This document shows positions 1 to 8,522 of a stretch of DNA of 64,000 nt, in pieces (position 1 is the stretch's first letter; each line of letters starts with the position of its first letter). The DNA is from an uncultured bacterium (GTDB lineage: Bacteria > Bacillota > Clostridia > Lachnospirales > Lachnospiraceae), in contig CANRVD010000003.1 in assembly GCA_947643145.1 (NCBI GenBank), positions 59,228 through 123,227 of the forward strand. The letters are read 5' to 3'. The notes below the pieces were generated by a model. That model saw only the letters and a list, made by a program, of their open reading frames with translations, did no database searches and was not told where the DNA came from. Made by a program: the position numbers and the translations under genes.

Positions 1-2
1 CA

Positions 3-608
3 ATACAGACAGACGGCACAAACGGTGAGGACTACAAAGGCTTATGGCGAGAAAGGATATTCCAGAACAGCAACCCGATTCATATAGAAATCGGCATGGG
101 CAAAGGTCAGTTCATCACCCAGCTTGCCAAAGAGAATCCAAATATAAACTTTCTCGGGATTGAAAAGTATTCCAGCGTCCTGGTTCGTGCCCTGGATAAA
201 AGAGACGCACTGGAAACAGATAATCTGATTTTCCTGCGGATGGATGCCGAAAATCTTACCTCCTATTTTGCCCCTGATGAGATTGATAAAATTTACCTTA
301 ATTTTTCTGATCCCTGGCCGAAAGACCGTCATGCTAAAAGGCGTCTCACTTCTACAAACTTTTTGGCACTCTATGATAAGATATTAAAAAAAGACGGATA
401 TCTGCAATTTAAAACAGATAACCGTCCGCTTTTTGACTTTTCACTGGAACAGCTGGAAGAAGCCGGCTGGACACAGGATGAAGTTTCCTTTGATTTGCAC
501 AAAAATGGCCCAGCGCCAAACAATATAATGACCGAATATGAAGAAAAATTCTATCAGCTTGGAAATCCAATCTGCCGTTTTGTCGCACACAGAGACATGG
601 ACAACTAA
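3..608 (+). CDS. trmB: tRNA (guanine-N7-)-methyltransferase TrmB, 5' partial
   Basis: SAM-dependent enzyme that makes m7G46 in the variable loop of tRNA. The reading frame is open from the window edge, so the start lies outside; the ORF-track ATG at 96 sits inside the SAM-binding motif (HIEIGMGKGQF) and is not the start. The visible part holds the motif-I glycine loop, the family signature NFSDPWPKDRHAKRR, which positions tRNA and the catalytic acid, and the C-terminal TEYEEKF block typical of TrmB. About 200 codons are visible and the family is usually 210-230, so only a short N-terminus is missing. It converges with the AI-2E gene, leaving 6 bp between the stop codons and no obvious terminator. 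Confidence 0.95.
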   Translation: MQTDGTNGEDYKGLWRERIFQNSNPIHIEIGMGKGQFITQLAKENPNINFLGIEKYSSVLVRALDKRDALETDNLIFLRMDAENLTSYFAPDEIDKIYLNFSDPWPKDRHAKRRLTSTNFLALYDKILKKDGYLQFKTDNRPLFDFSLEQLEEAGWTQDEVSFDLHKNGPAPNNIMTEYEEKFYQLGNPICRFVAHRDMDN

Positions 609-614
609 CACGGT

Positions 615-1886
615 CTACTTTTTCTCTATTGCTTTCAGTGCCTTAATCTCTTTTCCTTTTAAACGGCTGCTGACTGCCTTATTCAACAGAAAGGCAACAA
701 CAGCCACTACAGGTACGCCAATGAACATTCCCAGTACGCCAAAATATGCCCCGCCTACCGTAATGGCAAAAATAACCCAAATCGGGCTTAGTCCTGTCGA
801 CTGGCCTAACAGCCTTGGTCCCAGAATCAGACCGTCAAACTGCTGGAGAATTAAAATCATAATAGCAAAAATAATTGCTGATTCCCAGTCGGTACACAAA
901 TAAATCAACACCCCCGGAACAGCACCAATAAAAGGGCCAAAATAAGGTATCATATTTGTAATACCAACAATAACACTCAATAAAACTGCATAAGGCAATC
1001 CGATAATGTTCATTGCCACACAGCAGATACATCCAATAATCAGGGAATCAATCGCCTTGCTAATCAAAAAAGCACCAAAGATGTCATTGCATTCCCGCAG
1101 GGTTGTACAAACTGCATCTCCCTTTTCTTCCGGAAATATTGCATATACCACCCGTTTTGCCTGATAACGAAATTTATCCTTGCTGTAAATCATATAGATA
1201 GAAACGAAAATTCCCAATAACAGATTAATTGCAAGCTTTACAATAGAGACTGACAGGGAATATACCATCGGAATCAGATTACCCATCAGGTTTGTCCCAT
1301 AATCAATCAGATTTGGAACCATTTTCGCAAGCTGGTCATTGGCAACCTTAAAATCCATTTCCGGGTATTTCTTTTGAAAATACATCAGTTCCCCCATTAA
1401 CTTGCGATATATGGATGGAATCTTGTCCGTCAGCTCCTGTATACTCTGTCCCATCTGCGGAATAACAAATACAAATGCGATTGCAATAAACCCTAAAACC
1501 AGCACATATGCTAACACAATGGAAATACATTTCACCACTTTCTCATGCTTTCCCTTTGTTATCCATCTATGAATCCCCTTCTGAATCCGCCCCACTAACG
1601 GTATCAGAAAATAAGCTGTCAGCAGGCCGATGAAAAATGGCGATAACACACCTGCCAGATTCGATAAAAACGCTGTTGTCTCCCCCCAATGGGCAATCAG
1701 AATATAAATCACGATAGATGCCGTAATCACAAACAATGCATAGCGGCAGACAGCCATATATTTCGTATTTATCTGAAACCAATGAATCGGCTTGCTTTCT
1801 GTCTCCTGCCCCGATACCTTCCCCTCGCCCTTCTTCTCTTTTTCTGCTTCCAGCATCTTTTTTGCTTCTGTTTCCTGTCTTGCCAT
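615..1886 (-). CDS. AI-2E family transporter (PerM/YdiK-like)
   Basis: Polytopic inner-membrane protein of 423 residues in the AI-2E exporter (UPF0118) superfamily. After a charged cytoplasmic N-terminus there is a first hydrophobic pair near residues 45-95, a central amphipathic region, and a C-terminal helix cluster with the family-typical segments GITNMIPYFGPFIGAVPG and ILGPRLLGQSTGLSPIWVIFA. The family exports small solutes or ions (autoinducer-2 or Na+ in characterised members); the substrate cannot be read from sequence. The start is an ATG preceded by AAGGAAGGG. A second member of the superfamily (YtvI type) lies at about 19.3 kb. Its neighbour in the same direction is the ABC operon, 105 bp upstream, so it may be read through from that operon. 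Confidence 0.9.
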   Translation of the reverse strand: MARQETEAKKMLEAEKEKKGEGKVSGQETESKPIHWFQINTKYMAVCRYALFVITASIVIYILIAHWGETTAFLSNLAGVLSPFFIGLLTAYFLIPLVGRIQKGIHRWITKGKHEKVVKCISIVLAYVLVLGFIAIAFVFVIPQMGQSIQELTDKIPSIYRKLMGELMYFQKKYPEMDFKVANDQLAKMVPNLIDYGTNLMGNLIPMVYSLSVSIVKLAINLLLGIFVSIYMIYSKDKFRYQAKRVVYAIFPEEKGDAVCTTLRECNDIFGAFLISKAIDSLIIGCICCVAMNIIGLPYAVLLSVIVGITNMIPYFGPFIGAVPGVLIYLCTDWESAIIFAIMILILQQFDGLILGPRLLGQSTGLSPIWVIFAITVGGAYFGVLGMFIGVPVVAVVAFLLNKAVSSRLKGKEIKALKAIEKK

Positions 1887-1991
1887 ACTTTTTTATCCCT
1901 TCCTTTCCCTCTCTTCTTACCTATTAAAAAGTATAGCTTATTTTTCGGACTTTGAAAACCATACACAGCAAATTTAAGGTTATCTTTATAT

Positions 1992-3143
1992 TTACCGCTC
2001 CTGCTGCTGGTATTTTGCAGCTGCCAGTACAATGCCTGCCAGCGCAAACAGGAACAGCACCTGTATGCCAATGCAGGTAAGCACCTCCGTCTTAATGTTT
2101 CCAGTAATTTCCGCATAGTCTGTCAGCAGGTTATTTACTGTCATATACCAGTAAGTCGGCAGAAACTTTGCAATATTCTTAATCTGCTCTCCCATCACAT
2201 TAAGCGGGACAAAGACACCGCCCAGAAAACAAAGGCCTAAAGAAACAGGCACTATTATCATATTAATTTGCATTTCCTTCTTGGCCAGCATTCCTACCAG
2301 ATAAGCAATTTCCAAAGCTCCTAACATATTGATAAAGCTATTCAGCATATACCATAAAAGATTCGTTGATTCCAATAAATCCTTACCATAAATCAAGACT
2401 GCCAGCAACAGGCAGATTACATATACAAGACTTCCCAGTGCCACAAAGGCAAAAATAGATTCGCCATTCTGTCTTAACAAGGATACTGCCGATGCCATCG
2501 TCCGGTTCTTGACTGCTCGCTCTCTGAAGAAGAATAGAACTTTTCCAAGCACTTCGCCGCATACACAGATAAACAAATAGGTTAAAAATTGAAAATAATA
2601 GGAATATCCCGGCACTTCGCCGCCATGTCCATTTATATCCATAATAGAAACTTTACTTTCTTTCTGTGCCTGTACCTTCCTAAAACTTTCTGTTATGCTA
2701 TATCCTGCCGTATGATAAGTATGCACGTTGCTAATAAAACTGTTTATCTGCTGTTCCAGATAAATTCCACGATAGCTGCCAGGACTATTTGTAAGAAGAA
2801 TTCCATTTTTGCCGGAAAGTGCCTTTTCTTCAAACCCATTTACTATCCTCAATACAACATAATTCCCTTTATAATATAATTGTTCCGATAATTTTGCCTT
2901 ATCTTCGTCCTCCATACTGACATTATGAATCTTTTTCAAATAATTAACCAGACAGTCAGAAAACTCGCTTTTGTCAGAGTCAACTATGGCAACCTCCACT
3001 TTCTGATCTGAAAAATCACCCACTGCTTCTTTAGCATTCGCTGCCTGCAGCAGAATCGCGATTGCAATAAAAATCGCAAAATATAAAATTGCTGTACTCA
3101 GATTTCTTTTAAAGATTAAAAAATATCCCTTAAATACTGTCAT
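1992..3143 (-). CDS. ABC-2 type permease, second subunit (LnrN-like)
   Basis: Membrane subunit of a drug or lipid exporter, 383 residues. One N-terminal membrane span (near residues 13-33) is followed by a roughly 140-residue extracytoplasmic domain and about five C-terminal spans, the ABC2_membrane_3 layout. Its start overlaps the end of the first permease by 14 bp, indicating translational coupling. With the ATPase and first permease it forms an A-B-C operon, and the divergent NarL-type two-component system recalls Bacillus LnrLMN, which protects against linear polyenes. The substrate here is inferred from gene arrangement only. Confidence 0.88.
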   Translation of the reverse strand: MTVFKGYFLIFKRNLSTAILYFAIFIAIAILLQAANAKEAVGDFSDQKVEVAIVDSDKSEFSDCLVNYLKKIHNVSMEDEDKAKLSEQLYYKGNYVVLRIVNGFEEKALSGKNGILLTNSPGSYRGIYLEQQINSFISNVHTYHTAGYSITESFRKVQAQKESKVSIMDINGHGGEVPGYSYYFQFLTYLFICVCGEVLGKVLFFFRERAVKNRTMASAVSLLRQNGESIFAFVALGSLVYVICLLLAVLIYGKDLLESTNLLWYMLNSFINMLGALEIAYLVGMLAKKEMQINMIIVPVSLGLCFLGGVFVPLNVMGEQIKNIAKFLPTYWYMTVNNLLTDYAEITGNIKTEVLTCIGIQVLFLFALAGIVLAAAKYQQQER

Positions 3144-4272
3144 AACGAACCCTCCTAATCATCAAAAAGCTGCCAAGTACAAAGACAACTGCCCATCCCG
3201 CCATAGATAACATATCTCTTGTGTATCTGGCTGAATCCCAATAAATTGATACACAATAAAAAGCATCACTGATTAAGGAGGCTGGATTAATCCGGTTCAA
3301 AAACGGGCAGTACTCTTCAAGCAAGCCTTTGATACCTCCCACCATCAAACCAGATAAAAAACTGCTTCCAAGGCTGACTGACAGCATAATTGCCAGCTTA
3401 ACCCCTTCCTTCCACCTGCCCACGCTTCCAACTAACATTCCCATAGAAACCCCAATAATAGAGCCTAAGACAGAAACAGGCATTATCTTTCCCATATCCC
3501 CGCTTATGTCCAGCTTTAAAACTCCTATCATATATACAAGCAGTACGCTAACATCTATAATATTAAAAATGCAGACCACAATAAAATCAGCAAACAACTG
3601 CTGTATCTTACTGACTGCCCCAATACAGCGTCTGGCCCCAACCGGATTGACATTTGCCTGAAGGGTAACCGCCGCTTCAAGCCCTAAAAAGCACCCAAAC
3701 ATACAGGTCATTGCAATCAGGGAAAAGAAATACTGAATCATCCCGTCTGTTTCCTTTCCGCCAAGCGTTGCTTCCTTGACGTATTCTGTCTGCATGGCAG
3801 AACTGCTAATCCTATCAATTACTTTTAATAAACTTTCTGGTTTTTCCTTTGATACTGTCTGAATAATCTCTGCATTTCTTTCATAGGACTCCAGCAAAGC
3901 CTTTAGTATGCTCTCCTCAACTCCTGCTGATGCCACTACAAGCTCTGGCTCTGCATCTACATAATAGATTCCAAAAACCTTTCCATCCTTTAGAGCCTCT
4001 TTTGCCTCTTTTTCTGACATTTCCTCTACAGAAATCAAATCCTCTTCACTATCCGCAATAAATTGCAGGAAGGAACCAAATGTTTTTGCTTCCTTTTCCT
4101 CACTTTTTACTACAACTGCCGTATCAATGCACTCCAGATGATTGTCAAGATTTCCAAATGTCACATAAAATAATGTGCAAAGAATCAACGGGAATAATAA
4201 CGACCAAAACATCGTTATCTTATCCCGGAACAGGCCCAATGCCCGATATTTCATAAGCTGTAACATACGCAT
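3130..4272 (-). CDS. ABC-2 type permease, first subunit (LnrM-like)
   Basis: Membrane subunit of 380 residues with the same plan as its partner: a single N-terminal span (MFWSLLFPLILCTLFYVTFG), a large extracytoplasmic insertion, then about five spans ending with a cytoplasmic RRVRYDSI tail. The two permeases are likely a heterodimer energised by the ATPase encoded just upstream (32-bp gap). The NGY-like permease signature cannot be judged by eye, so substrate class stays open. Regulation is probably from the promoter in front of the ATPase gene, controlled by the divergent histidine kinase and response regulator. Confidence 0.88.
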   Translation of the reverse strand: MRMLQLMKYRALGLFRDKITMFWSLLFPLILCTLFYVTFGNLDNHLECIDTAVVVKSEEKEAKTFGSFLQFIADSEEDLISVEEMSEKEAKEALKDGKVFGIYYVDAEPELVVASAGVEESILKALLESYERNAEIIQTVSKEKPESLLKVIDRISSSAMQTEYVKEATLGGKETDGMIQYFFSLIAMTCMFGCFLGLEAAVTLQANVNPVGARRCIGAVSKIQQLFADFIVVCIFNIIDVSVLLVYMIGVLKLDISGDMGKIMPVSVLGSIIGVSMGMLVGSVGRWKEGVKLAIMLSVSLGSSFLSGLMVGGIKGLLEEYCPFLNRINPASLISDAFYCVSIYWDSARYTRDMLSMAGWAVVFVLGSFLMIRRVRYDSI

Positions 4273-4304
4273 TTTCCTTTCTTAATTACTTTGGAAGTTA
4301 AATA

Positions 4305-5240
4305 CTAATCCCTAAGTTCCTTTCCTGTAATTTCCAAAAATACATCATTCAGGGTCGGAAGCTCTGAAAAAATCTTTCCACAACTGATTTCCCGTTCCTG
4401 CAGATAATGCAGCACACGCATTAAATTCTGTTTGGCACTGCTGCAGCAAATCACCAGTTTCTGATTCTCATATTCTGTCTGAAATACATGTGGAAGTTCC
4501 TTTATTTCCTGCAGATGCTCCTTATCTAAAGCGATTCCTTCTATGGTAATGCGCTCCCCCATCTTAATCATCGCTTTTAATTCTTCCTTCGTCCCTACCG
4601 CAATGCTTCTGCCGTGATCCAAGATTGCAATTCTGGTACAAATCTGCTCTACCTCCTCCATGTAGTGGGAAGTATAAATAATCGTTGCACCCTCTTTATT
4701 TAATTTCTGGATTCCTTCCAGAATATGGTTACGGCTCTGTGGGTCTACGGCAACTGTCGGCTCATCCATAATAACCAGCTTTGGCTTATGCACAATCCCA
4801 CACGCAATATTTAACCGTCTGAGAAGTCCGCCTGATAATTGCTTCGGCCTCATCTTCTTCTGCTCCTCCAGTCCGACAAATTGGATTGCATCTTCCACAT
4901 ATTTCTTACGCAATGCCTTATCTTTAATATAAAGTCCGCAGAAATAATCAATATTTTCTTCCACGGTAAGTTCGCCAAATACTGCAACCTCCTGTGGAAC
5001 AATTCCGATTTTTTTCTTTACCCCATAGCTGTTCGGCATCATCTTTTCACCAAATACAGATATTTTACCCTTGTCATATTTTAACAGCGCCAAAAGACAA
5101 CTGATTGCCGTCGTCTTCCCACTGCCGTTCGGCCCTAATAAGCCAAAAATTTCACCTTCCCTGATATCAAGGTCTAAATGGTCAAGTGCTACCAAATCAC
5201 CATATCGTTTCACCAAATTTTGAATCTCAATCATCTTCAA
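4305..5240 (-). CDS. ABC transporter ATP-binding protein (LnrL/DrrA-like)
   Basis: Cytoplasmic ATPase of 311 residues powering the two permeases downstream. Walker A GPNGSGKTT lies near residue 38, the signature is LSGGLLRRLNIA near 137, and Walker B is LVIMDEPTVAVDPQ near 156, followed by the switch histidine in YTSHYMEE. The C-terminal 90 residues form the extra domain seen in DrrA/NatA-type exporters. The start ATG has the SD CGGAGG. First gene of the operon; a sigma-A-like promoter and a tandem 7-bp repeat stand directly upstream. Confidence 0.94.
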   Translation of the reverse strand: MKMIEIQNLVKRYGDLVALDHLDLDIREGEIFGLLGPNGSGKTTAISCLLALLKYDKGKISVFGEKMMPNSYGVKKKIGIVPQEVAVFGELTVEENIDYFCGLYIKDKALRKKYVEDAIQFVGLEEQKKMRPKQLSGGLLRRLNIACGIVHKPKLVIMDEPTVAVDPQSRNHILEGIQKLNKEGATIIYTSHYMEEVEQICTRIAILDHGRSIAVGTKEELKAMIKMGERITIEGIALDKEHLQEIKELPHVFQTEYENQKLVICCSSAKQNLMRVLHYLQEREISCGKIFSELPTLNDVFLEITGKELRD

Positions 5241-5274
5241 CCTCCGTTTTCTTCCATAATGACTTTACACATAC

Positions 5275-5302
5275 ATTATAACCACAACTTGTTTTCCGGC
5301 AA
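5275..5302 (-). promoter_or_regulatory. Sigma-A-like promoter of the LMN-type ABC operon
   Basis: On the minus strand TTGCCG (5297-5302) and TATAAT (5275-5280) are separated by 16 bp, about 35 bp before the ATPase start codon. The -10 is consensus and the -35 is weak, which fits an activator-dependent promoter. Confidence 0.65.
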
Positions 5303-5303
5303 A

Positions 5304-5317
5304 GTGTCAGGTGTCAG
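5304..5317. promoter_or_regulatory. Tandem GTGTCAG repeat next to the ABC-operon -35 box
   Basis: GTGTCAG occurs twice head-to-tail, starting 1 bp beyond the -35 hexamer of the ABC operon. This is the position expected for an activator; the divergent NarL-type response regulator is the natural candidate. A further TGTGACA follows about 9 bp on. Binding is inference. Confidence 0.45.
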
Positions 5318-5371
5318 CAAAAAATGTGACAAATGTAATTAAGGTTACTATTCGCAGGCTTATAAAATTAA

Positions 5372-5459
5372 AAGCAAGCCCAGCAATCTTGCTTGCAGGA
5401 AATTATTACTTCGGAATAATTTGGTTGTATTTGCATAACAACTTTAAATGCGCTATACT
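5372..5459 (+). promoter_or_regulatory. Hairpin pair and promoter in front of the LnrJ-like kinase
   Basis: Two perfect inverted repeats, AAGCAAG/CTTGCTT (5372-5394) and AAATTATT/AATAATTT (5400-5422), precede a good promoter: TTGCAT (5431-5436), 17 bp, TATACT (5454-5459). They lie upstream of the transcription start, so they act as DNA or as a terminator for incoming transcripts, not as mRNA leader. A GGAGG site serves the ATG at 5513. Confidence 0.6.
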
Positions 5460-5512
5460 TATAATCAGTTCAAAGTACTACAACTTGATGGCAAATACCC
5501 TCAGGAGGACAC

Positions 5513-6604
5513 ATGAAAATCTTATTTTCCTATTTCATCTTAATGCTCCTTTGCTTTTCCTATGTAATAGATACCAGAATTGTAAGCAGCAGCACGATTA
5601 TTGGATTTCTCTTATCCATTGTAATGGCTACGGTTTCCTTTGCCCTGCAAAACAGCAAAGTATCCCGCATTCCGCTTTACCTCTATGCCGTTTTTGCGCT
5701 ATTTGAGCCGTCCTTATTTTCTTTTCTTCCAATTCTTTTCTTTGAAATTGCAAGACAGAAAGAATACCTTTGTGCCACTTTGTTTCTTCCCGGCTTTCTA
5801 TATCATTTTGGCACTGAAAATATTAAATTCTTTTTCTTCCTCACATCAGGCTGTATCCTTGCATTCTTTTTACAATATCTCATAGAAAGTTATCAGGCAC
5901 TGGAAGCAGCACACCATAAAATGCAGGATGACAGCACAGAGTTAAACCTTTTTCTAAAGCAAAACAACCGCTCGCTCATTGAAAAGCAGGATTATGAAAT
6001 CTACACTGCCACTCTTCGGGAAAGAAACCGCATTGCCAGGGAAATTCATGATAATGTGGGGCATCTGCTGTCCCGCTGCATTCTTTTAAATGGCGCTGTC
6101 CAAACCATTAATCAGGATGAGAAATGCAGTGACTCCCTGCATCTTTTACAGGATACGCTTTCACAGGCAATGGAAAATATTCGTGACAGTGTCCACAATC
6201 TGCACGATAATTCCATCAATCTGCAGGAAAATTTGCAGACACTGGTTCATGATTTTGATTTTTGCCAAATTCATATGGAATATGACATTACAACAAACGT
6301 TCCCGCCCCTGTCCGCTATGCCTTTATCTCGATTACCAAAGAAGCCCTAACCAATATAAGCCGGCACAGCAATGCTACCTTTGCAAAAATCATCCTCAGG
6401 GAGCATCCCGCCATGTACCAGCTCATTATTCAGGACAATGGCCAGAAGCTTCCCGGAAATTTTTCCTTCGAAGAGGGTACAACAAAGACGGGAATCGGAT
6501 TAGTCAATATATCTGACCGTGTGAAATCACTGCATGGAATTTTTCAAATCCATACCGAAAACGGCTTCCAGATATTTATTTCTGTTCCCAAAAAACAGGT
6601 TTGA
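5513..6604 (+). CDS. Sensor histidine kinase, HisKA_3/NarX-DesK class (LnrJ-like)
   Basis: Membrane sensor kinase of 363 residues. About six short hydrophobic segments fill residues 1-130 with almost no extracellular loop, so it probably senses within the membrane. The dimerisation helix carries the phospho-histidine in EIHDNVGHLLSR (near residue 180) with the D-x-x-G-H pattern of the HisKA_3 class. The ATPase domain follows, with the N box EALTNISRHSNA and the G box GIGLVNISDRV. It is followed by a NarL-type regulator and sits divergent to an ATPase-permease-permease operon, as in LnrJK-LMN of Bacillus. The signal is therefore likely a membrane-active antimicrobial, by context. Confidence 0.92.
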   Translation: MKILFSYFILMLLCFSYVIDTRIVSSSTIIGFLLSIVMATVSFALQNSKVSRIPLYLYAVFALFEPSLFSFLPILFFEIARQKEYLCATLFLPGFLYHFGTENIKFFFFLTSGCILAFFLQYLIESYQALEAAHHKMQDDSTELNLFLKQNNRSLIEKQDYEIYTATLRERNRIAREIHDNVGHLLSRCILLNGAVQTINQDEKCSDSLHLLQDTLSQAMENIRDSVHNLHDNSINLQENLQTLVHDFDFCQIHMEYDITTNVPAPVRYAFISITKEALTNISRHSNATFAKIILREHPAMYQLIIQDNGQKLPGNFSFEEGTTKTGIGLVNISDRVKSLHGIFQIHTENGFQIFISVPKKQV

Positions 6605-6648
6605 AGTTTCACTATCCATGAAAAAGCAGCATACTTCGCATTGAATTT

Positions 6649-6666
6649 CCGAGAACTTTCCTATAA
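6649..6666 (-). repeat. TTATAGGAAAGTTCTCGG dispersed motif (copy 1)
   Basis: Minus-strand TTATAGGAAAGTTCTCGG lies between the kinase and regulator genes. The same string follows or precedes terminator hairpins near 51.78 kb and 60.0 kb. Here only a decayed GGTGCACTTTT remains upstream of it on the minus strand, suggesting the remnant of a terminator unit. Confidence 0.55.
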
Positions 6667-6706
6667 ATCATAAAAGTGCACCGACTTATTAAGAATGGAG
6701 ATTATT

Positions 6707-7327
6707 ATGAATATTATAATTGTAGATGATGATTTTTTAGTTACTACAGCATTAAAAACCATATTAGAAGCCAGTGGTAAAGTAACGGTACTTGCCACGG
6801 GCACAGACGGAAAAGATGCCGTCTCACTTTATCAGAAATATCATCCCGACATTGTGCTGACTGATATTCAGATGAAGTCAACAAGCGGTTTGGAAGCAAC
6901 TGAGGATATTTTAAAGGAAAATCCAAATGCAAAAATCCTTTTACTGACTACCTTTTCAGATGACGAATATATTATCAAAGCGCTCAAGCTTGGAGCAAAG
7001 GGATATCTTCTGAAAACAAACTATGAAAGCATCCTTCCTGCACTGGAAGCCGTAGAAAGCGGCCAGACTGTTTTTGGTACGGAAATTATCTCTAAAATCC
7101 CTGACCTGCTCCATACTCCACCGGAATTTGATTACACTTCTTACCAGATAACAGAAAAGGAATTTTCGATTATTACTCTTGTGGCGCAAGGTTACAGTAA
7201 TAAAGAAATTGCGTCCAGCCTCTTCCTAGGGGAAGGTACTGTACGCAATTATTTAAGTACAATATTAGAGAAACTAAATCTACGTGACCGCACACAACTT
7301 GCCGTCTTTTATTATCAGCATAAATAG
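6707..7327 (+). CDS. NarL/LuxR-family response regulator (LnrK-like)
   Basis: Cytoplasmic DNA-binding response regulator. The receiver domain holds the acidic pair in IIVDDD, the phospho-acceptor aspartate in HPDIVLTDIQM and the conserved lysine in KGYLLK. A LuxR-type HTH occupies the last 60 residues (YSNKEIASSLFLGEGTVRNY). The track start at 6695 is rejected: GGAG at 6697-6700 is correctly spaced for ATG 6707 and overlaps the upstream ATG, giving 206 residues beginning MNIIIVDDD. It is expected to be phosphorylated by the kinase 100 bp upstream and to activate the divergent ABC operon, probably at the tandem GTGTCAG repeat. Confidence 0.93.
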   Translation: MNIIIVDDDFLVTTALKTILEASGKVTVLATGTDGKDAVSLYQKYHPDIVLTDIQMKSTSGLEATEDILKENPNAKILLLTTFSDDEYIIKALKLGAKGYLLKTNYESILPALEAVESGQTVFGTEIISKIPDLLHTPPEFDYTSYQITEKEFSIITLVAQGYSNKEIASSLFLGEGTVRNYLSTILEKLNLRDRTQLAVFYYQHK

Positions 7328-7336
7328 ATACTGTAA

Positions 7337-8044
7337 TCAACCCACTGCTGCTGCCGTCTCAAAAGCGTTCTTATAGCTCAGTACCTTTGACACATACGAC
7401 TTACAATAAGATGGTACGCCGCCATTCCGCTTGACTGCACCGCTTCCGGCATTGTACGCTGCCAAAGCCAGACTGACATCTCCGTTAAATTCTTTCAGCT
7501 TCTGTGAAATGCACTTTGCACCACCCATAATATTCTGCCTTGGGTCAAATGCATCCTTTACGCCAAGGCTTTTCGCAGTCTCCGGCATAAGCTGCATAAT
7601 TCCCATTGCCCCGGAGCTTGAAACATCATTTGGGTTGAAATTCGACTCTGCTTTTGCAATCGCCTTTAACAGGCTTTCTGAAACATTATATTTCTTTGCT
7701 GCTTCCTTAAAATATGTATCATATTTCGTCTTTTTCATAGAGTCAACTGTTTCAGCCGTCTTTTGGCTGGAAGCAGTTTTTTCCGTGCTGTCTGCCTTAG
7801 CAACATCCTGATACACTACTTCTCTGCCTGTTATCGGTTCTTTGTATAAAAATATCTGGCTTGTACTGCTTTCTGCCGCGGTATTCTCCGATACAGACTC
7901 ATCCGCTTTGTTATCGGCATTCACAGACTGCTCTTTTTCAAGCACATCCTCAAAACTGGCAGTCGTAATTGTTGTCTTACGCTCCTCGTTGTTTGATAAT
8001 GCCGCAAACGGCTTAATATTTAGATAGGATACACTTTGAAGCAT
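7337..8044 (-). CDS. Lytic transglycosylase, SLT/goose-lysozyme fold
   Basis: Peptidoglycan-cleaving enzyme of 235 residues. The C-terminal 115 residues form an SLT domain: catalytic glutamate in IAKAESNFNP, then SSGAMGIMQLMPETAKSLG and the ALAAYNAGSGAVKR signature. The N-terminal 110 residues are Ser/Thr/Glu-rich and look disordered. No signal peptide or membrane segment is visible, as in many clostridial and flagellum-associated SLT proteins, so the export route is unclear. It converges with the NarL regulator (9 bp between stops) and lies 103 bp downstream of a small unknown gene. Confidence 0.88.
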   Translation of the reverse strand: MLQSVSYLNIKPFAALSNNEERKTTITTASFEDVLEKEQSVNADNKADESVSENTAAESSTSQIFLYKEPITGREVVYQDVAKADSTEKTASSQKTAETVDSMKKTKYDTYFKEAAKKYNVSESLLKAIAKAESNFNPNDVSSSGAMGIMQLMPETAKSLGVKDAFDPRQNIMGGAKCISQKLKEFNGDVSLALAAYNAGSGAVKRNGGVPSYCKSYVSKVLSYKNAFETAAAVG

Positions 8045-8147
8045 ATGCTTCTCCTTTCTTAACTACAATATCAATTCCATTTATTTTTACTGGTACGCTA
8101 ACAAGATAACCAAAGAACTACAGTTCTTCACTTTTTGTTAACAGCCA

Positions 8148-8453
8148 CTATGTCCTTTCTTTACTGTGGAAAAGTTTCCGCAGGGTAATATCACTTGATA
8201 CGTTCCGACAGCTTATCTCCTTTGGCATAATATGATTTTCCTGTAGTTTTCTTATCGCAGCATCCTTTTCTCCCATCGAAGGACTAACCTCACAGACAAC
8301 CGCCTTCTTTTGCTGCTTTATCATATTTACCCGGCTGACCGCCGCTTCTTTCTCTCTCCGCAATGATTTATAATGGATAACCGCAGAAACCGGCTCAACC
8401 GTCTCTGCCTTTCTACAACCAATGACTTTCGCCCGTTTTCCCTCACAAATCAC
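8148..8453 (-). CDS. Hypothetical protein, 101 aa, basic
   Basis: Not recognised. It begins with GTG, and AGGAGG stands 5 nt in front of it, the strongest SD in the neighbourhood; no competing ORF overlaps, so it is probably a real gene. The product is Lys/Arg/Glu-rich with no hydrophobic segment and contains four cysteines. The last third (AAIRKLQENHIMPKEISCRN) could form helices. It sits between the binding-protein gene and the lytic transglycosylase in the same direction and may be co-transcribed with the latter. A palindrome AAGAACTACAGTTCTT lies in the gap to the transglycosylase. Confidence 0.5.
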   Translation of the reverse strand: MICEGKRAKVIGCRKAETVEPVSAVIHYKSLRREKEAAVSRVNMIKQQKKAVVCEVSPSMGEKDAAIRKLQENHIMPKEISCRNVSSDITLRKLFHSKERT

Positions 8454-8522
8454 AGCACCCTCCTATTTCCCTGTCAAAAACACACCACTTTGAAGTATAG
8501 CACCTTTCCATAATTTTGTCCA

